64,000 nucleotides of DNA from DAIDKA01 sp036521075 (GTDB lineage Bacteria > Pseudomonadota > Gammaproteobacteria > Steroidobacterales > Steroidobacteraceae): the NCBI GenBank assembly GCA_036521075.1, contig DATDIL010000072.1, forward strand, positions 38,094 through 102,093. The letters are read 5' to 3'. Positions 8,796-16,436 of this stretch are shown here, piece by piece (position 1 is the first letter of the stretch; each line of letters begins with the position of its first letter). The notes beneath the pieces are model-generated. The model was not told the origin of the DNA. It did no database searches and worked only from the letters and a program-made list of their open reading frames with translations. The translations under genes were made by a program, and so were the position numbers.

Positions 8796-9302
8796 ATGCC
8801 GTTCTACGAATACGAGTGCGCCAGCTGCAAGTTCTACACGGAGGTCATGCAGAAGATCAGTGACTTGCCGCTGAAGAAATGTCCCTCCTGCGGCAAGAGC
8901 ACACTCAAAAAGCTGATCTCGGCGCCGGTATTCCGGCTGAAGGGTGGCGGCTGGTACGAAACGGATTTCAAATCCGACAAGGAATCCAAACGCAATCTGG
9001 CGGGCAACGAGGACGCGCCGGATTCCAAGGCGCGCGAGACGCCCCCGCCCGCGGAGGCGAAAGCCGGGGACGCCCAGCCCGGTGATAGAAAGGCCGCTGA
9101 CAGCAAGACCGAGTCCAAGCCGGCCGAAAAGGCCGCCGCCAGCGATTCGGGCGAGCGCGGCGTTGCGAGCCGCTCGGCCAGCAAGTCGTCGGCGGGGAAA
9201 CCCGCCAAGGCGGCCGTAAAGCCGGCCGCCAAGGCAGCGGCCCGCAAGCCTGCCGCGAAGCTCAAAACCAAAGCCAAGGCCAGCAAACGTCGTGGCCGAT
9301 GA
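8796..9302 (+). CDS. FmdB-type zinc-ribbon protein with basic low-complexity tail
   Basis: The first 65 residues are an FmdB/CxxC_CxxC_SSSS-type zinc ribbon with two pairs of cysteines, CASC and CPSC, and the typical start MPFYEYEC and end ISAPVFRLKGGGWYETDFK. These small regulators are widespread and of uncertain function. Most family members stop at about 70-110 residues. Here a further 100 residues are rich in Ala, Lys, Ser and Pro and end KASKRRGR, strikingly like the end of SucD at 1846. The gene lies between clpB and a DUF502 gene, directly upstream of aspS, an arrangement seen in related bacteria. The following gene starts inside its last codons. Confidence 0.88.
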   Translation: MPFYEYECASCKFYTEVMQKISDLPLKKCPSCGKSTLKKLISAPVFRLKGGGWYETDFKSDKESKRNLAGNEDAPDSKARETPPPAEAKAGDAQPGDRKAADSKTESKPAEKAAASDSGERGVASRSASKSSAGKPAKAAVKPAAKAAARKPAAKLKTKAKASKRRGR

Positions 9303-9954
9303 GCCGCGCGGCGCAAAGCCCGGCAAGCGCTCCGTGAGTCTGCGCCGGCTGCTGGTGGCCGGCGTCCTGGTGTGGCTGCCGATCATCGCCACCGTCTGGG
9401 TCATCAGCTTCTTCGTGACGCTGATGGATCGCACGCTGGTGCTGCTGCCCACGCGGTACCAGCCGGTAACCCTGCTGGGCTTCCAGCTGCCCGGCCTGGG
9501 CGTGCTGTTTGCGTTTATCGTGGTGCTGCTGACGGGGGTGCTCGTCACCAACCTCATCGGGCGCCAGCTGGTGGGGTACTGGGAAGACCTGATGCAGCGC
9601 ATTCCGCTGGTGCGCTCGGTCTATGGAGGGGTGAAGAGTTTCACGGAGAGCGTGCTGTCCTCCAGCAATTCCTTCCGCAAGGTCGTGGCGGTGGAGTATC
9701 CGCGGCCCGGAATCTGGAGCATCGGCTTTGTGACCGCGGAGGATGTGGCCGAGGTCAGCCGCCGCACCGGCCAGCACGTCCGCTGCGTCTTCATTTCCAC
9801 GGCACCCAATCCGACTTCCGGGTTCATCATTCTGGTGCCGCAGACCCAGTTGCTCGAGCTGGACATGTCAGTGGATGCCGCCATGAAAATGATTGTCACC
9901 TGCGGCGTCGTGCTGCCGGACCCGCCGGTTGCTCATTTGCCGGCCGGTCCGTAA
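9292..9954 (+). CDS. DUF502 family membrane protein
   Basis: This 220-residue inner-membrane protein belongs to the DUF502 family. Two hydrophobic segments are visible near the N terminus, at about residues 20-45 (LLVAGVLVWLPIIATVWVIS) and 65-85 (LGVLFAFIVVLLTGVLVTNLI). They are followed by the conserved soluble part with IPLVRSVYGGVKSFTESVL and VFISTAPNPTSGFI. The GTG start at 9292 overlaps the FmdB-like gene by 11 bases, implying translational coupling. aspS follows 13 bases later. The biochemical function is unknown. Confidence 0.88.
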   Translation: MADEPRGAKPGKRSVSLRRLLVAGVLVWLPIIATVWVISFFVTLMDRTLVLLPTRYQPVTLLGFQLPGLGVLFAFIVVLLTGVLVTNLIGRQLVGYWEDLMQRIPLVRSVYGGVKSFTESVLSSSNSFRKVVAVEYPRPGIWSIGFVTAEDVAEVSRRTGQHVRCVFISTAPNPTSGFIILVPQTQLLELDMSVDAAMKMIVTCGVVLPDPPVAHLPAGP

Positions 9955-9967
9955 CATCCGCGTCCCG

Positions 9968-11740
9968 ATGCGCACTCACTACTGCGGAAATGTCGACGAA
10001 AAGCTCACCGCGCAGGAGGTGACCGTCGCCGGCTGGGTGCATCGTCGCCGTGATCATGGCGGGGTCATTTTCGTTGATCTGCGCGACCGCGAAGGTCTGC
10101 TGCAGGTGGTCTTCGATCCGCAGTCCAAGGAGGTGTTCGGCGAGGCCGAGCGCCTGCGCGGTGAATTCGTCATCCAGGTGAAAGGCAAGGTGCGCTCCCG
10201 CCCCGCCGGAACCGCGAATGCCAACCTGAAGTCGGGCCAGGTCGAAGTTCTGGCACGCGAGCTTGCGGTGCTGAACCGTTCCGAGCCACTGCCCTTCCAG
10301 CTGGACGAGCACGTCAGTGAGGAAGTGCGCCTGAAGTACCGTTACCTGGATCTGCGGCGCGAGGTGATGATCAAGCGCCTGCGTCAGCGGCATCACATTA
10401 CCCGCGCCATGCGCAGTTACCTGGACGGCAACGGCTACATCGACATTGAAACCCCGGTGCTGGGCAAGTCCACCCCGGAAGGCGCGCGTGACTACCTCGT
10501 GCCCAGCCGTACGCACGCGGGCAAGTTCTTTGCTCTACCCCAGTCGCCGCAGCTGTTCAAGCAACTACTGATGGTGGCCGGTCTCGACCGTTACTACCAG
10601 ATCGTGCGCTGCTTCCGCGATGAGGACCTGCGCGCCGACCGGCAGCCGGAGTTCACGCAGCTGGACATCGAGACCTCGTTCCTGACGCAGGACGACATCA
10701 TGGTGTCGATGGAAGGTCTGCTGCGTCATCTGTTCACCGAAGTCATGCAGGTCTCATTGCCGGACCCGATTCCACGCATGACCTACGCGCAGGCGATGCG
10801 CCGATACGGTTCCGATAAGCCGGACCTGCGCATCGCGCTGGAACTGGTGGATATCGCGGATCTGGTCACGGACTGCAGCTTCAAAGTCTTCGCCGGCCCC
10901 GCGAACGATCCCGCGGGCCGCGTCGCGGCGCTGCGAGTGCCGGGTGGGAATGCCCTGACGCGCAAGCAAATCGATGACTACACCGCCTTCGTGGCGCGCT
11001 ATGGTGCCAAGGGCCTGGCGTACGTGAAGGTCAACGACATCGCCAAGGGCCGTGACGGACTGCAGTCACCCATCATCAAGTTCCTGAGCGATGCGGCCGT
11101 GACGGGCATCCTCGCGCGCACGGGCGCCGGGAACAACGACCTTATTTTCTTTGGCGCCGATACGGCCAAGGTGGTCAATGATTCAATCGGGGCACTGCGC
11201 CTCAGGGTCGGCCAGGACCTCAAGCTGGTCGAGGCGGGCTGGCGTCCGCTGTGGGTGGTCGACTTCCCGATGTTTGAATGGGATGCCGAAGCGAAGCGCT
11301 GGGTGGCCATGCACCATCCGTTCACTTCCCCCCTGAATGAGGACCCCGTCGCACTCGCCGCCAATCCGGGTACCGCGCTGGCCAAGGCCTATGACATCGT
11401 GCTGAACGGCTCGGAGATCGGCGGTGGCTCGGTGCGCATTCATCGCCAGGAACTGCAATCGGCGGTATTTGCGCTGCTCGGGATCGGCGCCGAGGCCGCA
11501 CAGCAGAAATTCGGCTTCCTGCTGGATGCACTTAAATTCGGCGCGCCGCCACACGGTGGCATCGCCTTCGGTCTTGATCGCCTCGCCATGCTGATGGCCG
11601 GCGCCGAGAGCATTCGCGACGTGATTGCGTTCCCCAAGACGCAAACGGCGGCCGACCAGATGACGGATGCGCCGTCCGAAGTCAGCGAGCAGCAGCTGCG
11701 CGAGCTGCACATCCGGGTGCGCACGCCACCGCCTGCCTGA
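9968..11740 (+). CDS. aspS: Aspartyl-tRNA synthetase
   Basis: This class II synthetase charges tRNA-Asp. It may also charge tRNA-Asn if the organism lacks AsnRS and has GatCAB, which cannot be decided here. The protein is about 590 residues, typical of the bacterial type. An N-terminal OB-fold (VAGWVHRRRDHGGVIFVDLRD) is followed by motif 2 (QIVRCFRDEDLRADRQPEFTQ), the bacterial insertion domain and motif 3 (GGIAFGLDRLAMLM). The ATG at 9968 gives the canonical MRTHYCG start; the longer frame from 9893 would run back into the DUF502 gene. It converges on mutS with seven bases between stops. Confidence 0.97.
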   Translation: MRTHYCGNVDEKLTAQEVTVAGWVHRRRDHGGVIFVDLRDREGLLQVVFDPQSKEVFGEAERLRGEFVIQVKGKVRSRPAGTANANLKSGQVEVLARELAVLNRSEPLPFQLDEHVSEEVRLKYRYLDLRREVMIKRLRQRHHITRAMRSYLDGNGYIDIETPVLGKSTPEGARDYLVPSRTHAGKFFALPQSPQLFKQLLMVAGLDRYYQIVRCFRDEDLRADRQPEFTQLDIETSFLTQDDIMVSMEGLLRHLFTEVMQVSLPDPIPRMTYAQAMRRYGSDKPDLRIALELVDIADLVTDCSFKVFAGPANDPAGRVAALRVPGGNALTRKQIDDYTAFVARYGAKGLAYVKVNDIAKGRDGLQSPIIKFLSDAAVTGILARTGAGNNDLIFFGADTAKVVNDSIGALRLRVGQDLKLVEAGWRPLWVVDFPMFEWDAEAKRWVAMHHPFTSPLNEDPVALAANPGTALAKAYDIVLNGSEIGGGSVRIHRQELQSAVFALLGIGAEAAQQKFGFLLDALKFGAPPHGGIAFGLDRLAMLMAGAESIRDVIAFPKTQTAADQMTDAPSEVSEQQLRELHIRVRTPPPA

Positions 11741-11747
11741 CGGATCT

Positions 11748-14339
11748 TCAGTTCTTGAGCAGCGCGCGCAGCCGGTACAGCGTCTCAAGCGCGGCTCTCG
11801 GCGACAATTCATCGGGATTGATTTGTGCTAAGGCGGCGCGCAGCGCGTGGGCCGCCTCGTCCCTGGGAGCTGCTGGCGGCGGGTCCAGCAGCGCCAGTTC
11901 ACCCTGCGGGCCGGGTGCACGGTGGCGATCGCGCTGATTCTCCAGCCCCACCAGAAACTGCCGGGCGCGGGCGATGACCTCGCGTGGCACGCCGGCCAGT
12001 TGCGCCACCTGCAGTCCATAGCTGCGATCCGCCGGGCCCTCTTTGACTGCGTGCAGGAAAATGATGCCGTCGGCGTGCTCGGTGGCATCCAGATGCACAT
12101 TCACACAGGCTTCCAGTTCGGTTGCCAGCGTCGTCAATTCAAAGTAGTGCGTGGCGAACAGCGTCATGGCGCGGGTCCTGGTGGCGATATGACGCGCGAT
12201 GGCCCAAGCCAGAGACAGACCGTCGAAGGTGCTCGTGCCGCGGCCGATCTCGTCCATCAGGATCAGGCTGCGCGCGGTGGCGTTGTTGAGGATATTCGCC
12301 GCCTCGGTCATTTCCACCATGAAGGTCGAACGGCCGCCGGCCAGGTCATCGGCTGCGCCAATGCGCGTGAAAATTCGGTCCAGCGGACCGATGAGCGCCA
12401 GGTCTGCGGGTACGAAGCTGCCCATATGGGCCAGCACGACGATCAGCGCCGTCTGGCGCATGTAAGTGGATTTGCCCCCCATGTTCGGGCCCGTGATGAC
12501 CAGCATGCGCCGGCGATCATCGAGGTCCAGATCATTGGGCACGAAGGTGCCACTTCCCAGGAATTTTTCGACCACCGGATGGCGGCCCGCTTCGATGTGC
12601 AGTCGCGGCTCGCTCACGAGCTTCGGCTCTACCCACTGCAACGAACAGGCGCGCTCGGCGAGGCTTCCCAGGGCATCCAGCTCCGAAACCGCGGCGGCGG
12701 TCGCCTGCAGCGCACCCAGCTGCGCAATCAACTGCGTGAGCAGCGTGTCGAACAGTTCGCGCTCGCGCGCCAGCGAGCGCTCGCGGGCGCTCAGGACCTT
12801 GTCTTCGAAGCCCTTCAATTCGGTCGTGATGAAGCGTTCGGCGGATTTCACGGTCTGGCGGCGGACGTAGTCCGTGGGCACCCGTTCCGCATCCTTGCGT
12901 GATACCTCTATGAAGAAACCCTGGACTCGGTTGAACCCCAGCTTCAGGCCCGGGATGCCCGCACGTTCGCGTTCGCGCTGTTCCAGTTCGAGCAGGAACG
13001 CATCGGTATGCGTGGCGATATGCCGCAGCTCATCCAGTTCCGCATCGTAGCCGGAGGCGATGACATCCCCCTCACGCAATAGCGCCGGGGGCTCCGCGGC
13101 GATGGCCTGCGCCAGCAATGCGTGGATATCGCCGTGATGCCCGGTGCTATTCAGCAGGCCGTGCAGCAGCGGTGAGTCCGCGGCCGGTCCTGCGGCAGCG
13201 GCCGCCAGTTGCGGAAGTAACGCGACGGCCGTGCGCAACTGCGCCAGATCGCGCGGCCGCGCCGAGCGCAGCGCGACGCGCGACAGGATGCGCTCGACAT
13301 CACCGATGCCTGCGAGCGGTTCGCGCAGACCTTCGAAACGGCGCCGGTCGATCAGTGCCGCGACGGCCTGGTAGCGTTGTCGCAATTCCGCGTGATCGGT
13401 GAGCGTGCGATTCAACCAGCGCCGCAGTTGCCGTGAGCCCATGGCCGTGACACAGCGGTCCAGCAGCGCGAACAGCGTGGCCTCGGTATTGCCCGACAGG
13501 CTCGTATCCAGCTCCAGGTTGCGGCGCGTTGCGGCATCGAGCATCAACGCATCGCCGCGATGCTCCACATGGAGCGTGCGGATATGGGGCACGGCGGCCT
13601 TCTGCGTCTCACCCACGTACTGCAGCAGCGCGCCGGCGGCGCAGATGGCAAGCGAATCCGCGCTGAGGCCGAATCCCTGCAGGTCGCGGGTGCCGAGCTG
13701 CTGGTTGAGCACACGGCTGCAGGCCTGCGCTTCGAAGTGCCAGGGCGCTCGCGGGCGCAGCGCCGTGCCCGGCCGCTCCAGCGCGTCGCGCGCCGCGTTC
13801 TCATTTACCAGCAGTTCCGCAGGCCGCAGGCGCTCCAGTTCGCCGGCGAGGGTTTGGGTACCCGTGGACTGCAGCAGCGTGAAGCGCCCCGCCGCCAGAT
13901 CCAGCCATGCGAGGCCGAAGGTCTCACCGTCCTGGACCACGGCGGCGAGCAAGGTTTCGCGCCGATCATCGAGCAACGCAGCATCGGTGACGGTACCGGG
14001 CGTGATGACCCGCACGACCTGTCTTTCCACCGGCCCTTTGGTCTTGGCCGGATCGCCCATCTGCTCGCACACCGCGACGCTTTCACCCTTGCGTACCAGC
14101 CGCGCGAGATAGCCCTCGGCGGCATGGGCGGGCACGCCGGCCATGGGAATGGGCTGCCCGGCCGATTGGCCGCGGGCGGTCAGCGTGATGTCGAGGAGCG
14201 AGGCGGCGCGCCGGGCGTCCTCGAAGAACAACTCGTAGAAGTCCCCCATCCGGTAGAACAACAGCACATCCGGGTACTGCGCCTTCAGACGCAAGTACTG
14301 CTGCATGACGGGGGTGTTGGATTCTATATTATTATTCAA
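11748..14339 (-). CDS. mutS: DNA mismatch repair ATPase MutS
   Basis: MutS recognises base mismatches and starts methyl-directed repair with MutL. The mismatch-binding domain has the Phe-x-Glu motif in RMGDFYELFFEDARR. The ABC-type ATPase domain contains Walker A TGPNMGGKSTYMRQ, Walker B LILMDEIGRGTSTFDG and the composite site near FATHYFELT. The C-terminal segment ends in a helix-turn-helix dimer region. The length of 863 residues is normal. The chosen start is a TTG at 14339, which gives a short leader before the conserved MQQYLRLKAQYPD; an ATG at 14306 would start exactly there. Confidence 0.96.
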   Translation of the reverse strand: MNNNIESNTPVMQQYLRLKAQYPDVLLFYRMGDFYELFFEDARRAASLLDITLTARGQSAGQPIPMAGVPAHAAEGYLARLVRKGESVAVCEQMGDPAKTKGPVERQVVRVITPGTVTDAALLDDRRETLLAAVVQDGETFGLAWLDLAAGRFTLLQSTGTQTLAGELERLRPAELLVNENAARDALERPGTALRPRAPWHFEAQACSRVLNQQLGTRDLQGFGLSADSLAICAAGALLQYVGETQKAAVPHIRTLHVEHRGDALMLDAATRRNLELDTSLSGNTEATLFALLDRCVTAMGSRQLRRWLNRTLTDHAELRQRYQAVAALIDRRRFEGLREPLAGIGDVERILSRVALRSARPRDLAQLRTAVALLPQLAAAAAGPAADSPLLHGLLNSTGHHGDIHALLAQAIAAEPPALLREGDVIASGYDAELDELRHIATHTDAFLLELEQRERERAGIPGLKLGFNRVQGFFIEVSRKDAERVPTDYVRRQTVKSAERFITTELKGFEDKVLSARERSLARERELFDTLLTQLIAQLGALQATAAAVSELDALGSLAERACSLQWVEPKLVSEPRLHIEAGRHPVVEKFLGSGTFVPNDLDLDDRRRMLVITGPNMGGKSTYMRQTALIVVLAHMGSFVPADLALIGPLDRIFTRIGAADDLAGGRSTFMVEMTEAANILNNATARSLILMDEIGRGTSTFDGLSLAWAIARHIATRTRAMTLFATHYFELTTLATELEACVNVHLDATEHADGIIFLHAVKEGPADRSYGLQVAQLAGVPREVIARARQFLVGLENQRDRHRAPGPQGELALLDPPPAAPRDEAAHALRAALAQINPDELSPRAALETLYRLRALLKN

Positions 14340-14349
14340 ATCAATTACT

Positions 14350-14355
14350 TATAAT
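14350..14355 (+). promoter_or_regulatory. AT-rich divergent promoter region with a consensus -10 box
   Basis: TATAAT, a perfect -10 hexamer, lies in a short AT-rich island between mutS (minus) and the MerR gene (plus). No convincing -35 hexamer stands at the right distance on the plus strand, so this may belong to an activator-dependent or extended element. Position and base composition are the only evidence. Confidence 0.3.
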
Positions 14356-14602
14356 ATGACCGTGGGCGACGACCTGGAGCAGGAGAAGGCATTTTCGCCC
14401 ATGGTTCAGCGGCGTGCATCACGACCTTTGGCTTGGGGAGGCACCGTTCTGGCAAGACCTACCGATGCAGTCCGTGCCCCAGGACCTCGATTTCTCCGAC
14501 ATCCGAAAGTAGGAACCCGGAGTACATCAGGGGCTCGCTGACCCACCATGGAGCTTGCCCCGAACCTTCGGTCATACCCCATTATCAGGCCAAGGGGTGC
14601 AG

Positions 14603-15541
14603 ATGCGCGACCAGGTTCCGAAGGAGGATGTTCAGCTCTCTGCCGCGGAATGTGCCGCGCGCACGGGACTGACGGTGCGTGCTTTGCGCGTGTACGAGCG
14701 CAAAGGCCTGCTGCGCCCACCGCGCAGCGCCAGCGGCTGGCGGCACTACGGGCGAGACGAACTAATCCGGATAAATACGATCTGCGTCCTGAAGGAGGCG
14801 GGGCTGACGTTGGCTCAGATGCGGGCGATTCTCCATCAGCAAGGTTTGCAGCTGGAGGTGCTTCTGATGGCACAGATTGAAGGCTGGAAAGCCAAGCAGG
14901 AGCAGGCAGAACGCGGGCGTATCCTCGCGAATGCCGCGTTGCAGCGCGTACGGGCCGGCAATGGCCTTTCCGTCGATCAATTGTGCGCGCTGGTCCGGAG
15001 CATCGATGCGAGTAGTACGGATCCGACGATTCGTCCTCTCGTCCTGCGCCTCCTCGACATGCCGCCGGAACGGCGCGCCGAAGTCATTCGGACGCGCAAC
15101 GAGGAGTGGAGTCCGAGATGGCTGCAGGACTATCAGGAGGCGCTCAGAACCCGGCTCGATCCCGATCTCGAGCGGCTGATGGATGCAGGAGTCCCGCCGT
15201 CTTCCCCGCAGGCCCAGCGACTGGTGAATCTTCAGCTGCAGCTGATGACGCAATTCCGGGTCAGAGAGGAGGCAGTCAGCTGGTTCTCGAAAGCGCACGG
15301 TCCGGAACCCGGCAGCGTTGGCCAGACCGCCTCCACTGGGAATGACCGAAACGGAAGACCGGGTGATATGGACTGTCCTGGCGGACGTTGCGCTTGCCGC
15401 TCAGTCAGCACACGCTTGTCTACGAAATACAGACGAGTTGTCCGACATGTGATTGCAATTGCGGCGTCGTGCGCTACGAGCACGACACTCCGCGCTCTAA
15501 ACTTTGGCGGCAACCCCTGCCAGTGGCTTCAATGGGCCTGA
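14603..15541 (+). CDS. MerR family transcriptional regulator with a long, possibly aberrant C-terminal tail
   Basis: Residues about 10-80 form a MerR-type winged helix-turn-helix: LSAAECAARTGLTVRALRVY, then GWRHYGRDELIRINTICVLKEAGLTLAQ. A coiled linker and a TipAS-like helical region containing WSPRWLQDYQEALRTRLDPD follow, up to about residue 235. The ligand is not predictable. The ATG at 14603 starts just ahead of the DNA-binding domain; an upstream start at 14555 is possible. The last 75 or so residues, rich in Arg, Cys and Ser, look like read-through of non-coding sequence, so the ancestral stop may have been lost. The gene ends at the edge of a decayed gene on the other strand. Confidence 0.8.
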   Translation: MRDQVPKEDVQLSAAECAARTGLTVRALRVYERKGLLRPPRSASGWRHYGRDELIRINTICVLKEAGLTLAQMRAILHQQGLQLEVLLMAQIEGWKAKQEQAERGRILANAALQRVRAGNGLSVDQLCALVRSIDASSTDPTIRPLVLRLLDMPPERRAEVIRTRNEEWSPRWLQDYQEALRTRLDPDLERLMDAGVPPSSPQAQRLVNLQLQLMTQFRVREEAVSWFSKAHGPEPGSVGQTASTGNDRNGRPGDMDCPGGRCACRSVSTRLSTKYRRVVRHVIAIAASCATSTTLRALNFGGNPCQWLQWA

Positions 15542-16040
15542 TCAGGGACGCTTCGGCCCATCATGCTGCGCGTGATCTGACCGCGCTGCGTCGAACAGTC
15601 GCAGAATTGTCGGCGCGTCACTCAGGCGCGCACTTGGCTTGATGTGCGCCAGCCCGACCATGGCCACGTGGTCAGCGAGTTGTTGGCATGACACTCCCTG
15701 CAGTCGCTGTTGGTCGATGACGACGAAGACGCGCGACATCGCCCAAACGACACCGAGCTGCAGCATGCTTGTGACCTGGACTCATCAACGACGCTCGGTG
15801 CCGTTTCGCTGCCAAACGTGAACGGGCGATTTCGCTGCTCCATCGCCCGTAGCAGGGCCTCCGGTTGGGGAGTCACCAGGACATAGAGATTCGCGTGGCA
15901 GTGAGCCCCGGCCAGCGGCACGTTCGCCGCCCGAGCAATCTCGGAGAGCCGCTCGAGAATGGCTTCGGCCGGAGATCGTGGCAGCAGGCGGGCCGGGCGA
16001 CGGCCCAGTGGCGGCGCCCGCGTCCGTCGCCACCGTGGTT
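15542..16040 (-). pseudogene. Frameshifted remnant of a conserved hypothetical protein
   Basis: Two minus-strand frames read as successive parts of one protein. The upstream part (about 15780-16000) reads ILERLSEIARAANVPLAG then AHCHANLYVLVTPQPEALL. The downstream part (15542-15766) contains MSRVFVVIDQQRLQGVSC and QQLADHVAMVGLAHIKPSARL followed by DAPTILRLFDA. From memory these blocks belong to a family of about 200-280-residue proteobacterial hypothetical proteins, joined there by a linker that is missing or out of frame here. No start codon with a ribosome site is apparent at the 5' end. I infer a decayed gene; the function of the family is not known to me. Confidence 0.6.
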
Positions 16041-16436
16041 TCGATTACTAAGATACTAGTAGAGTAATCAACCCAAGGGGAGGAGGTCAATAGTCGAGGC
16101 GGCCTTATGGTGTATTATTAATTAAAATCAACAAGTTGAAACCGGCTCCTGGTAGGAATGGTTGTCAATTCAACCAGCTTGAGCTGCACAGGCAGAATTC
16201 CGGCCTTGACGGGTATAATTCGGCCCCCAGCGTCGCGGCGGCTGCCGCCAACTCTTGCGCTGGTAAGTCGGGAAGCGGAGCCGTATGTCCTTCGAGTTCG
16301 GCACGGTGCCATTCGTGACGCAAGGCCGCAGTTCGTGACTCTTGGCAGCACGTCAATAATAGCTGGATATACTATTAATCAGCTGGGTGATTCCCACTTT
16401 GGTCGGTCGTGCTCAGGGAGTGTGCGAGTGTTGCCA
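16041..16436. other. AT-rich intergenic region upstream of the DUF1592 gene
   Basis: No gene is supported in these 396 bases, although the downstream reading frame stays open back to 16158. The stretch is much more AT-rich than its neighbours around 16100-16140 and 16355-16380. TTGGCA (16342) and TATACT (16368) could form a weak promoter for the downstream operon, but the 20-base spacing is poor. Confidence 0.4.
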
